A stretch of DNA of 64,000 nucleotides, from contig CM055076.1 of NCBI GenBank assembly GCA_029204045.2, forward strand, positions 8,870,346 through 8,934,345, written 5' to 3'. The notes beneath the pieces were generated by a model. It did not search any database. It had not been told where the DNA came from and was given only the letters and a program-made list of their open reading frames with translations. This DNA is from Tillandsia leiboldiana (lineage: Eukaryota; Streptophyta; Magnoliopsida; Poales; Bromeliaceae). The position numbers and the translations under genes were made by a program. Within the stretch, counting starts at the first letter, position 1. The number at the start of each line of letters is the position of its first letter. Shown here piece after piece: positions 10,954 through 19,584 of the stretch.

Positions 10954-11063
10954 GCAAAAGATGTGGAAAGAGTTACATCCGAAAGGAGTGTGAAAACTAC
11001 CACCACATGCTGGAAAGAGCTGCCACCCCGGTCATCCGGTTTGTGTGTGAAGCTACCACATGT
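10954..11063 (+). other. Noncoding block shared with copia B
   Basis: About 110 bp matching the reverse complement of 32358-32470 in B much better than its surroundings. It includes ATGTGGAAAGAGTTACATCC and GTGTGAAAACTACCACCAC. Role unknown; packaging or processing of the RNA is a guess. Confidence 0.6.
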
Positions 11064-12194
11064 TATGGATGCTTGATAGTATTTTATGAGAAAATCTTTA
11101 GTTGAAGCATTTGGAGATTTATGTGCAAAGCTCTTATATTTTGAATAATCTCCTGGTTGGTATAAGGTGGAATAGTTGAAAGATGCTCAAAGAGCCACCC
11201 TTAGGTATTTTAGTGCTTATCTCAAATTTGAAAGGGTAAGAAATCAAATTGATGTCATTTGAAAATCTCTGTAAGTCATCTTTGTACATCCGTTACATCT
11301 TGATAGACTTTGGATCTCAAGATTATTTTTGATGACTTGTGTTTGATGAATATAACATGAAAAACGGTTTATAATGTTTTACCTTTATTTTTCATGATTT
11401 TGGAGTAAATCTTTTTAATTTTGTGAAATTAATTGGATTGAATGACATCTGTGTGAATTCACTGTTTAAAGCACTTAAATTGATTTCTTGATGGAATACA
11501 AATCGGTATTTGAAAAGATTCTAAAATCTGGATTTGTTTCAAGAAATTATTTGATTTTTGCTTTCTGGTATAGGTACGGAATCTGCATTTTTGTCATATA
11601 CCAGAACTGAGTTTTTATCTCTCTTTCTCTATGAACTAATATTGTTAGTGATTTACTTTTGTCTAGTATGTTCACTGTTTGACAATTTGTGACAAAAAGG
11701 GGGAGAAGAGAAATGATCGGAGATGAGATCATCAAGAGAGTACAAACGAAAATGAAAAAATGGGGGAGAACGGAAAATGATGATCGTATCACAAAGGGGG
11801 AGAACATAGATGCTCAAGAACATGGAGAACATGGAAAACATGTTAGAGATGCTCAAGATAGGGGGAGACAAAGAAAAAATAAAAAATTGAAAGAGCAGAA
11901 AAACAAAAGAACCAAAAGGAAGACGGATCAAATGTAGGATTGTAATTTCTAACGACTAACGTTTGATTTCGTTTGGAGTTTTGTTTTGCAGGAATTACAT
12001 CACTTTAAGACTCCAAGTCCTAAGTCATAGAGTATGTTCTAGGACTGTTTGGTTCAAATGTAATTTTGTATTTATTGGATCCTTCACGCAAAGAAAATCA
12101 ATGTTTTGGTGATAACATTGAATTTCGACTTTTTGGTTTAAGATGAGTGACTTGAGCGCTTTTATGTATTTTTGGGTTTTGTCACGAAATTGCC

Positions 12195-12206
12195 AAAGGG
12201 GGAGAT
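12195..12206 (+). other. W polypurine tract at the 3' LTR
   Basis: AAAGGGGGAGAT directly before TGTTACGG of the 3' LTR. The preceding GTCACGAAAnnGCC context is shared with B and V. Confidence 0.85.
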
Positions 12207-13579
12207 TGTTACGGCATTTTGGTGTTGGCATATTTCGTGAGTCATGTCAGTGAGTTGAGTCGGAGTCTTAAAGGGATCAAATTGTCAATCAGCAATCAAA
12301 GACTTAGAGAAGATTCAACAAGAGCTCAAGTTGACACTCAGTGTCTTGAATCTTGAAGATTGAAGTTGAAGAATTGTGGATCAGTTACATCAATCTCAAG
12401 AAGAAAGTATTCAAGAGGATCAGGTATGTTTAACTAAATATTTGTGGTGATCCGAATACTTTCTTATAGTGTAGAAACACTTGGATGAACTTTTAATTGC
12501 ATAATAATCAAAAACTGGTGTTCGGACTTGTTCAGGATCCGGATCAGAGCCAACGATCCGGATCCCGAAGGTTGTTGCTTCATACAAGACTTCGATCCGG
12601 ATCCTTGCAATTTTCGATCCGGATCCCGAATGTTAAGTTTTCTGATTTGTATGAACGATCCGGATCGGGCAATGCAATCCGGATCCCGAACCCTTGGTTT
12701 TCTGGAATCGTCAATCTCGTTACGACGATCCGGATCGCAGTAAATCCGATCCGGATCGCCGTCCTGAAAATTTCCAGATAAGGTATGTTTTTGATTCTTA
12801 TCTCTTTCCAAAGGTTTCTAAACTATAAATAGACGTTTAGGGTTTCTCAAAAACGTGGGAGCTACGGCCGATCAATTTCTAAAACACTTGAGAGCAACCC
12901 TAGAGGCTAGGTTTTTATCGATCTTCTTTATAGCCTCTTTTAGGTCAATTCGATGGTTCTTTCAAGAACATATCTTTTGTCGAATTGATCTAATCTTTGC
13001 TTAGAGATTTCTTCTACGGTTCCTCAATGAGAATCTAAGCAAAGGATCACCATCGAAGTCAATATTCTTATCGACTGAGTTTGCGTCGTGGATTCGACGT
13101 GGCATCGTGGATTCGGTGTGCTAAAGGCGTTTCGTGGACTCGAAGCGTGCGTTCGTGGATTCGAACGTGAGCAGTGGACGAGCAAAACGGTGGAGCGCGA
13201 GGTCCAAGAAATTGAAGGAGGGGTTAAATCCGTGGAGACGGTAATCACCTTGTTATTCTTCTTTTCTTAGGGATTGTTATTGCGCGGATATCCAACCGGT
13301 CAGCGCAAGGTCCGAAGAAGCTGAAGGAGGGGTTGAGTCCGTGGAGTCGGTAATCACCTTGTTATTCTTCTATTCTTAGTGGATTGTTATTGCGTGTTGG
13401 TCCCGTGGTTTTTCTCCTGGATTGGAGTTTCCACGTAAATCTCGGTGTGCTGTTTTTATTTTCCGCATTGGTTTTTATTTTGCACTGAGATTGAGTTTTT
13501 AAGTATTACACCTATTCACCCCCCCCCTCTAGTTGTTTGATAGTACTTATTTAGATCCTTTGGGATTAATAACTCTACA
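12207..13579 (+). repeat. W 3' LTR
   Basis: 1373 bp, same ends and internal modules as the 5' LTR. I see only a handful of differences, for example an extra A near 12847 and single substitutions near 12612, 13145 and 13547. Confidence 0.93.
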
Positions 13580-13925
13580 GTGAGTTTGAGATGTTCTTTA
13601 GCGACTTGTTGTTGCATTGGTCCCTCTGGCTGTGCTTTTGTTGGCAGCCACGGACGCCCTACGTAAGTCCGCTCCTCCGGGACGTAACGGCAGTAGGTTG
13701 GCGCAGGTTTGACTGGACTCGATGTGGCAGTCAGTTTTGATTGGGTGATCAGGGAGGAGAGTTAGTTGTGGCATTATGTTCTTTCTATTCCACTGTTGAG
13801 CATCTAGATAGAGGCATAGTAGCTGTAGAGTTACCTTTCCCAGCTTTCCTTATAGCACTGCATATGTTACTTTTGCCTCTGGTAGACTTAGTGGGCAGAC
13901 CGTCGGGCTTGTTGGCGGCACCCAC

Positions 13926-13953
13926 TGAGAACTACTGTGGGATGTAGTTCTCA
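13926..13953 (+). other. Conserved LTR hairpin in Y 5' LTR
   Basis: TGAGAACTAC / GTAGTTCTCA stem (10 bp, perfect) around an 8-nt loop. The copy in the 3' LTR is at 22271-22298. Confidence 0.8.
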
Positions 13954-14394
13954 CACCCGTCGTGGTGTTTTCTCCCCAGGGACTTCTGCTCCGGTTCCTG
14001 CAGCTCTTGTTGCTGATCCAGCTCCTTCTGACCGAGGTAAGGGCGTCGCGAGATAGATCCCCTCCTGTCATCTTCAGTGTGTGAGTAGATGTACCCCAGT
14101 ACTATTTTGGTGTGTGTTATGTCGAGTGACTGTTGTAGTGAGGTTTTGAGTTGTACCTTTCTTTCCTGCTTTTCTGAGAGACTCTTGTATTCTGGTGAGA
14201 CTGGTCTGTATATTTGTGAGTTGTAGTTTATTTTATGTATTTTATTCCAGCTTTTCTCTTTCATCTCTGATATCTGCTAGTGTAGATGTTTCTTTGCAGG
14301 TTAGTCGCTACGCCTGTACGGGGCTTCCCGTACGGGCGGCGGATCTGTTGGCGAGCCGGGGCGCAGTATCGCCCCGGGGCGTGACAGATTAGAG

Positions 14395-14407
14395 TGGTAT
14401 CAGAGCC
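14395..14407 (+). other. Y primer binding site
   Basis: TGGTATCAGAGCC eight bases after the 5' LTR, complementary to initiator tRNA-Met. Confidence 0.88.
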
Positions 14408-14684
14408 TAGGATGTAGGTCTTGGAGGACTTATGAACCCTAGGCTTATGGTTGGACCCTAGGATGACTCGCGTGAGAGCCGTGATTTTAGCGAGAGTCCT
14501 GATTGGATTTCTAACTCTCCCGAGCGGTTCGGGGTGAGCGATTGACATGTCTTCCTTCGGTGGCAACTATGTTGGCTGCAGACAACATAGTACTTCGGGA
14601 AGGGGGACATGCCTTCTGACTTTCGCTAGATTGGGTCGAGAGATGATTTGGGTTCTGATTGTTTGCCTTGTCCCTCAGGTAGGG

Positions 14685-15434
14685 ATGCCTCCTCGACGCT
14701 CGATGGTGACGCGTTCGCAGCCTTCGTCCTCTGAGCCCGAGCAGGAGGACTCGGGGCAGGGACAGCAGAGCGAGGTTTTGGAGCTCCGTGCCCAGGTGGC
14801 ACAGTTGGCTGAGGCGTCTCGACGCCAGGAGGAGGCTGTGAGTCGGTTGACGCTCTTGTTGGAGCAGAGAGCGCAGCCGGCGGTAGTACCCCCTGAGAGT
14901 TCGCCGGTGCCTTCTTCCCCTGTTGTGGCACCCTCGGTTGTGCAGCCTGCACCAGCAGTTCCGGCTGAGCCAGTTTCCAGTAGGCTACCGTCTGGGACGA
15001 CGGGATCTTTGACTTTGGCAGAGCAGCAGGTTTTGGTGGGTCTTTTGTTGAGGTTTCGCAAGTTTGATCCACCCCGCTTTTCGGGTATGAGTGCTGAGCC
15101 GTGGGCGGCTGAGTCTTGGGTTACAGCTATGGAGCGCCATTTCGAGAGCCTTTTTATTGATGAGAGGTTTCGAGTTCTGTTGGCTACTCATTTTCTGGAG
15201 AGCAACGCCGAGGCCTGGTGGCGGCGTGTGCGACCCGCAGGTCCGCCTGGGACCCAGTTTATCTCTTGGGCAGAGTTTCGTAGTATGCTTCTTGGGGCCT
15301 TCTTTCCCGAGAGTGTTCGGCAGAGTTTGGAGGAGCAGCTGAGGAGTCTTCGCCAGGGAGATAGGCCCGTACACGTGTACATAGCCGATTTCAATCGGCT
15401 GTTGGCTTGTATGCCCCCACGTGGCCAGAGATGA
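14685..15434 (+). CDS. Y Gag, N-terminal part (ends at frameshift)
   Basis: The ATG at 14685 opens a frame beginning MPPRRSMVTRSQ, a usual start for Tekay-type Gag. A low-complexity Glu/Gln/Pro/Ser stretch is followed by the retrotransposon Gag domain (about 15060-15420: FDPPRFSG, then AEAWW and a long helix pattern). The frame ends at a TGA at 15432-15434, while the Gag sequence continues one base out of phase from about 15412, so the boundary is a one-base indel in the C-rich stretch 15411-15421, not a natural protein end. In related elements Gag and Pol form one frame. The protein would form the particle core. Confidence 0.85.
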   Translation: MPPRRSMVTRSQPSSSEPEQEDSGQGQQSEVLELRAQVAQLAEASRRQEEAVSRLTLLLEQRAQPAVVPPESSPVPSSPVVAPSVVQPAPAVPAEPVSSRLPSGTTGSLTLAEQQVLVGLLLRFRKFDPPRFSGMSAEPWAAESWVTAMERHFESLFIDERFRVLLATHFLESNAEAWWRRVRPAGPPGTQFISWAEFRSMLLGAFFPESVRQSLEEQLRSLRQGDRPVHVYIADFNRLLACMPPRGQR

Positions 15435-18400
15435 GACCCACCGGATCTATATGTTCGAGAGAGGGTTGCGTCGGGACATTTATCAGTTGGTCCGCTCCCG
15501 CAGATTACAGACTCTGGAGGCCTCGATGGAGCAGGCACTGTATGTGGAGAGTGGTGAGGTCGTGATGGCAGAGATGGCTCCCGCCCCCGTAGTGACTCAT
15601 GGGGCAAAGCGCCCGGCGCAGTTTGAGGAGGGGCAGTCGAGTAGACAGGGACCCCCGAGACCACCCCGTTTCCACTCTCAGGGACGGGGGTATCAGGGGC
15701 GGCAGAGATCTGGGGGATCTCGTCAGTTCCAGCAGCAGCAGCAGCAGCGTCGACCACCTCGACAGCAGCAGTCTTCGCAGCAGCAGCAGTCTTCGCAGCA
15801 GCAGCAGACTTCGCGGCAGCCGCGCCCTGATCGTTGTGTCATTTGTGGAGGACCGCACCCACCGGCCCAGTGCCCGCAGAGTCAGGGCCGCTGCTTCCGT
15901 TGCGGGCAGACCGGTCACTTCGCGAGGGCGTGCCCCAGGGCAGGTTACCCAGCTCCTTCATCAGCTTCTGAATCCTTCATTCCTCGTCAGTCAGCAGGAC
16001 CTTCGGCGACCTCCGGTAGGCCAGACTTTGCTTCCTCGTCCTCGCGACAGCCAGAGCGACATCCCCCGGCGCCGAGCGGTCGAGTCTATGCCGCTCAGGT
16101 AGAGGATGCTACAGCAGCAGAGCATGTCGTCGCAGGTATTATTTTGATTTCTGCAGTTCGTACTCGTACTCTCTTTGATACCGGTGCATCGCATTCTTTT
16201 ATCAGTAGAGCATTTGCATCCCTTCATGGTATAGAGGTAGTTTCTTTATCGCATGCATTAGAGGTTCAGATACCAGATCATGTCATGCATGTCGAGGAGT
16301 ATTGTAGGGATTGCCCTGTGCAGTTGGGATCCTGGATTTTGCCGGCAGACTTGCTTGTCTTGCGGCAGCTCCAGGATTTCGACGTCGTGCTAGGTATGGA
16401 TTGGTTGTCGAGGTACTATGCTGTTATAGACTGCAGAGAGAGGACAGTGACCCTCCGCGAGCCTGGACAGGAGGAGTTCGTCTTCAGAGGCTGCCAGAGC
16501 ACCTTCTTTGCGATGACTGTTTCTTCGGCGAGGGCTAGGCGGATGATTAGTAGGGGCTGCACCGCTTTCTTAGCGACGATTGTGGAGGTGCCTACGGCGG
16601 CACTGGGACTCGAGGATATTCCTGTTGTCCGCGAGTTCCCAGATGTGTTTCCCCCTGAGTTGACGACTATGCCGCCGGAGAGGGAGGTGGAGTTTGTGAT
16701 TGATGTGGTACCGGGAACCGCACCAATCTCGAAGGCGCCTTATAGGATGGCACCTGCCGAGTTGAGGGAGTTGAAGGCCCAGCTTCAGGATCTTATGGAT
16801 AGGGGCTTTGTCAGGCCTAGTGTTTCTCCGTGGGGAGCGCCAGTTTTATTTGTGAAGAAGAAGGATGGGTCGCTTCGTTTGTGTGTGGATTATCGGGAGT
16901 TGAATAAAGTGACCATCCGGAACAAGTACCCTCTTCCACGGATAGATGATTTATTTGATCAGTTGCAGGGAGCCACAGTGTTTTCGAAGATTGATCTTCA
17001 GTCAGGTTACCACCAGTTGAGGGTGAGGGCCGAGGACATCCCTAAGACGGCTTTTCGATCCCGGTATGGGCATTATGAGTTTACGGTTATGCCGTTCGGT
17101 TTGACTAATGCCCCAGCTGCATTCATGGATTTGATGAACCGGGTATTTCAGCCGTACTTAGACTTGTTTGTGGTTGTGTTCATTGATGACATCTTGATCT
17201 ACTCCCGGAGCGATGTGGATCATGAGGAGCACTTGAGGATAGTGCTGCAGCTTCTACGTGAGAAGAAGCTGTATGCCAAGCTTAAGAAGTGCGAGTTTTG
17301 GCTTCGGGAGGTTGCATTTTTGGGCCACTTGGTATCAGCCACAGGGGTGGCAGTTGACCCGACGAAGATCGATACAGTTCGGGATTGGCCGAGACCGACG
17401 ACGGTGACGGAGGTCCGGAGCTTTCTGGGCTTGGCAGGCTACTATCGTCGGTTTGTAGAGGGCTTTGCGAAGCTCTCTGCTCCCCTGACCTGTTTGACTA
17501 GGAAGGGGATGAGGTTCATTTGGACTGAGCAGTGTCAGCGGAGTTTTGAGGAGCTGAAGAGGAGACTGATTTCAGCACCAGTTCTTACACTGCCAGTGAT
17601 GGGTGATGGCTACGTGATTTACAGTGACGCCTCGCACAGCGGTTTGGGTTGTGTCTTGATGCAGCATGGGAGGGTAATTGCTTATGCTTCACGGCAACTA
17701 AAGGATTATGAGAAGAATTACCCTACTCATGATTTAGAGCTGGCAGCTGTGGTGTTCGCATTGAAGCTGTGGCGGCATTACCTCTACGGTGAGCATTGTG
17801 AGATCTACACGGATCATAAGAGCTTAAAGTATCTGTTTACTCAAAAGGAGCTGAACCTGAGGCAACGCCGGTGGTTGGAGTTACTGAAGGATTACGATGT
17901 AAGTATCCTCTATCATCCCGGCAAGGCCAATGTGGTAGCAGATGCTTTGAGTCGGAGGTCAGTGCAGAGCTTGAGCATGTTGGTCACGCAGCAGGCCCCG
18001 TTGATTGAGCAGTTGAGGCGACTCCAGATTGAGGTTGTATCCCCTGGGGTCTCTGCTAGGCTGATGTCTATGGTCTTGCAGCCCACTCTGTTGGATAGGA
18101 TTAGGGAGACGCAGAGTGAGGACCCCCACTTGGAGAGGATTAGATCACAGATTCAGGCAGATCTTATAGGGGATTTTACAGTGGATAGCTCGGGAGTACT
18201 GCGGTACAGGGACCGAGTGTGTGTGCCTTCGGATTTAGAGATCAGAGACCAGATTTTGGGAGAGGCCCATTATACACCTTATACCATTCATCCTGGTGGT
18301 ACTAAGATGTATAAGGACCTCAAGGCACATTTTTGGTGGTCCGGAATGAAGCGAGACGTTGGAAGATTTGTGGCTCACTGTTTAACTTGCCAGCAAGTGA

Positions 18401-19524
18401 AAGCAGAGCACCGGGTTCCTGCTGGCAAGTTACAAAGTCTTCCAATTCCCGAGTGGAAATGGGACCACATCACCATGGACTTTGTTACAGGGCTGCCGAG
18501 AGCGCAGAGTGGAGCCGACGCGATTTGGGTTATTGTTGATAGACTCACCAAGTCAGCGCATTTCTTGCCTGTTCAGATGACTTGGTCATTGGAGCGTCTG
18601 GCACAGTTGTATTTGGACGAGATAGTGAGGCTACACGGGATACCCGCGTCGATTGTTTCAGATCGGGATCCGAGGTTTGTGTCACGATTATGGGGGAGTT
18701 TACAGTCAGCTTTGGGGACCCAGCTCAGATTTAGCACTGCATTCCACCCACAGACTGATGGCCAGTCTGAGCGCACTATACAGACCCTTGAGGATATGCT
18801 GAGAGCGTGCGTTATGGATTTTGGAGGGGGGTGGTACCGACACTTATCTTTGGTTGAGTTTGCGTACAACAACAGCTATCAGGCGAGCATTCAGATGGCT
18901 CCGTTTGAGGCGTTGTATGGACGCAAGTGTCGGTCACCCTTGTATTGGAGTGATGTGGGTGAGAGGAAGACTTTAGGACCAGATCTTCTTTTGGAGGCTG
19001 AGGAGAAAGTCAGAGTTGTTCGTCGACACCTTGAGGTAGCCCAGAGTCGTCAGAGGAGTTATGCAGATACTCGACGGCGAGACCTGGAGTTTCAGATTGG
19101 TGACCATGTATTCTTAAAGGTCTCGCCTTCGAAAGGGGTCCGGAGATTTGGAGTGCGTGGGAAGCTTAGTCCCCGTTTTGTTGGACCCTTTGAGGTACTT
19201 GAGAGGGTAGGCCCTGTGGCTTATAGAGTTGCTCTTCCTCCACGTTTGGCCGGTGTACACGATGTTTTTCATGTCTCAGCCCTGAGGAGATATGTCTTTG
19301 ATCCGTCGCATGTGGTTGACTTCACTCCCTTGGAGATCGGTGAGGACCTGGTTTACGAGGAGCGGCCGTTGCGGATTCTTGCTCGTGAGGTGAGGGAATT
19401 GCGCAACCGGACCATTCCGTATGTGAAGATCTTATGGAGCAATCACGATGAGCGAGAGGCTACTTGGGAGCTAGAGACAGAGATGAGATCTGCATACCCT
19501 TTTCTGTTCGAGACTACTGGTTGA
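15421..19524 (+). CDS. Y Gag C-terminus + Pol (PR-RT-RNase H-IN-chromodomain)
   Basis: One uninterrupted frame of 1367 codons; its first base is only where the frame opens after the lesion, not a real start. In order: end of Gag domain, Gln-rich stretch, cysteine knuckles at about residues 139-151 and 158-171 (CFRCGQTGHFARACP), aspartic protease DTGA at 253-256, RT with FIDD at 587-590, RNase H (Asp736, Asp798, Asp841), integrase zinc region (HPGGTKMY to CLTCQQ, 957-990) and core Asp1020, Asp1081, Glu1117 with 35 residues between the last two. A chromodomain at about 1311-1356 (VYEERPLRIL to ATWELE) should direct insertion toward marked chromatin. All catalytic residues are present, so the enzymes look functional; only the upstream frameshift stops expression from the Gag start. 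Confidence 0.93.
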   Translation: MARDETHRIYMFERGLRRDIYQLVRSRRLQTLEASMEQALYVESGEVVMAEMAPAPVVTHGAKRPAQFEEGQSSRQGPPRPPRFHSQGRGYQGRQRSGGSRQFQQQQQQRRPPRQQQSSQQQQSSQQQQTSRQPRPDRCVICGGPHPPAQCPQSQGRCFRCGQTGHFARACPRAGYPAPSSASESFIPRQSAGPSATSGRPDFASSSSRQPERHPPAPSGRVYAAQVEDATAAEHVVAGIILISAVRTRTLFDTGASHSFISRAFASLHGIEVVSLSHALEVQIPDHVMHVEEYCRDCPVQLGSWILPADLLVLRQLQDFDVVLGMDWLSRYYAVIDCRERTVTLREPGQEEFVFRGCQSTFFAMTVSSARARRMISRGCTAFLATIVEVPTAALGLEDIPVVREFPDVFPPELTTMPPEREVEFVIDVVPGTAPISKAPYRMAPAELRELKAQLQDLMDRGFVRPSVSPWGAPVLFVKKKDGSLRLCVDYRELNKVTIRNKYPLPRIDDLFDQLQGATVFSKIDLQSGYHQLRVRAEDIPKTAFRSRYGHYEFTVMPFGLTNAPAAFMDLMNRVFQPYLDLFVVVFIDDILIYSRSDVDHEEHLRIVLQLLREKKLYAKLKKCEFWLREVAFLGHLVSATGVAVDPTKIDTVRDWPRPTTVTEVRSFLGLAGYYRRFVEGFAKLSAPLTCLTRKGMRFIWTEQCQRSFEELKRRLISAPVLTLPVMGDGYVIYSDASHSGLGCVLMQHGRVIAYASRQLKDYEKNYPTHDLELAAVVFALKLWRHYLYGEHCEIYTDHKSLKYLFTQKELNLRQRRWLELLKDYDVSILYHPGKANVVADALSRRSVQSLSMLVTQQAPLIEQLRRLQIEVVSPGVSARLMSMVLQPTLLDRIRETQSEDPHLERIRSQIQADLIGDFTVDSSGVLRYRDRVCVPSDLEIRDQILGEAHYTPYTIHPGGTKMYKDLKAHFWWSGMKRDVGRFVAHCLTCQQVKAEHRVPAGKLQSLPIPEWKWDHITMDFVTGLPRAQSGADAIWVIVDRLTKSAHFLPVQMTWSLERLAQLYLDEIVRLHGIPASIVSDRDPRFVSRLWGSLQSALGTQLRFSTAFHPQTDGQSERTIQTLEDMLRACVMDFGGGWYRHLSLVEFAYNNSYQASIQMAPFEALYGRKCRSPLYWSDVGERKTLGPDLLLEAEEKVRVVRRHLEVAQSRQRSYADTRRRDLEFQIGDHVFLKVSPSKGVRRFGVRGKLSPRFVGPFEVLERVGPVAYRVALPPRLAGVHDVFHVSALRRYVFDPSHVVDFTPLEIGEDLVYEERPLRILAREVRELRNRTIPYVKILWSNHDEREATWELETEMRSAYPFLFETTG

Positions 19525-19573
19525 GGTACGCCTGTTCTACCTTACTTCGTTTCGAGGACGAAACTTCCTTTTA

Positions 19574-19584
19574 GTGGGGGAGGA
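19574..19584 (+). other. Y polypurine tract
   Basis: GTGGGGGAGGA directly before TGTAGTGG of the 3' LTR; plus-strand priming site. Confidence 0.85.

Larger units (their letters stand above)
10541..12206 (+). other. W post-gag noncoding region with repeated polypurine tracts
   Basis: About 1.7 kb with no convincing gene; the open frames here are short and purine-driven. It contains a block shared with B (10954-11063) and five GGGGGAGA cores at 11699, 11762, 11796, 11861 and 12198. The first follows TTTGTGACAAAAA, also seen in B and V. Several polypurine tracts before the 3' LTR are a described Sirevirus trait. Confidence 0.75.
7179..13579 (+). mobile_element. Gag-only copia-type LTR element W
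   Basis: A complete non-autonomous LTR retrotransposon inserted in the Y 5' LTR, flanked by GTGAG at 7174-7178 and 13580-13584. LTRs are 1372 and 1373 bp and nearly identical (only a few differences seen), so this is the youngest insertion in the window. Inside are a primer site, a Gag ORF with one in-frame stop, about 1.7 kb of noncoding DNA and repeated polypurine tracts. No protease, integrase, RT or RNase H is present. The layout matches the published class of plant TR-GAG elements, and the Gag is close to that of copia copies A and B. Confidence 0.93.
4866..14386 (+). repeat. Y 5' LTR, interrupted by W
   Basis: The LTR proper is 4866-7178 plus 13585-14386 (about 3.1 kb). The copia-type element W sits between with a 5-bp duplication. 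Compared with the 3' LTR it lacks 33 bp near 6995 (present at about 21714-21746), probably lost between short GTGAG repeats. A GC-rich block with six CACGTG cores (5194-5689) precedes the TATA box at 5825. Confidence 0.92.

Noticed and set aside
10923..11105. Cysteine-containing 60-codon frame in W
   Set aside because: It lies in the noncoding block shared with B, where the frame is not kept.
11689..11937. Lys/Arg-rich 82-codon frame in W
   Set aside because: Produced by the purine-rich run holding the polypurine tracts.
14395..14407. tRNA gene fragment
   Set aside because: The tRNA-like match is only the primer binding site complementary to initiator tRNA-Met.
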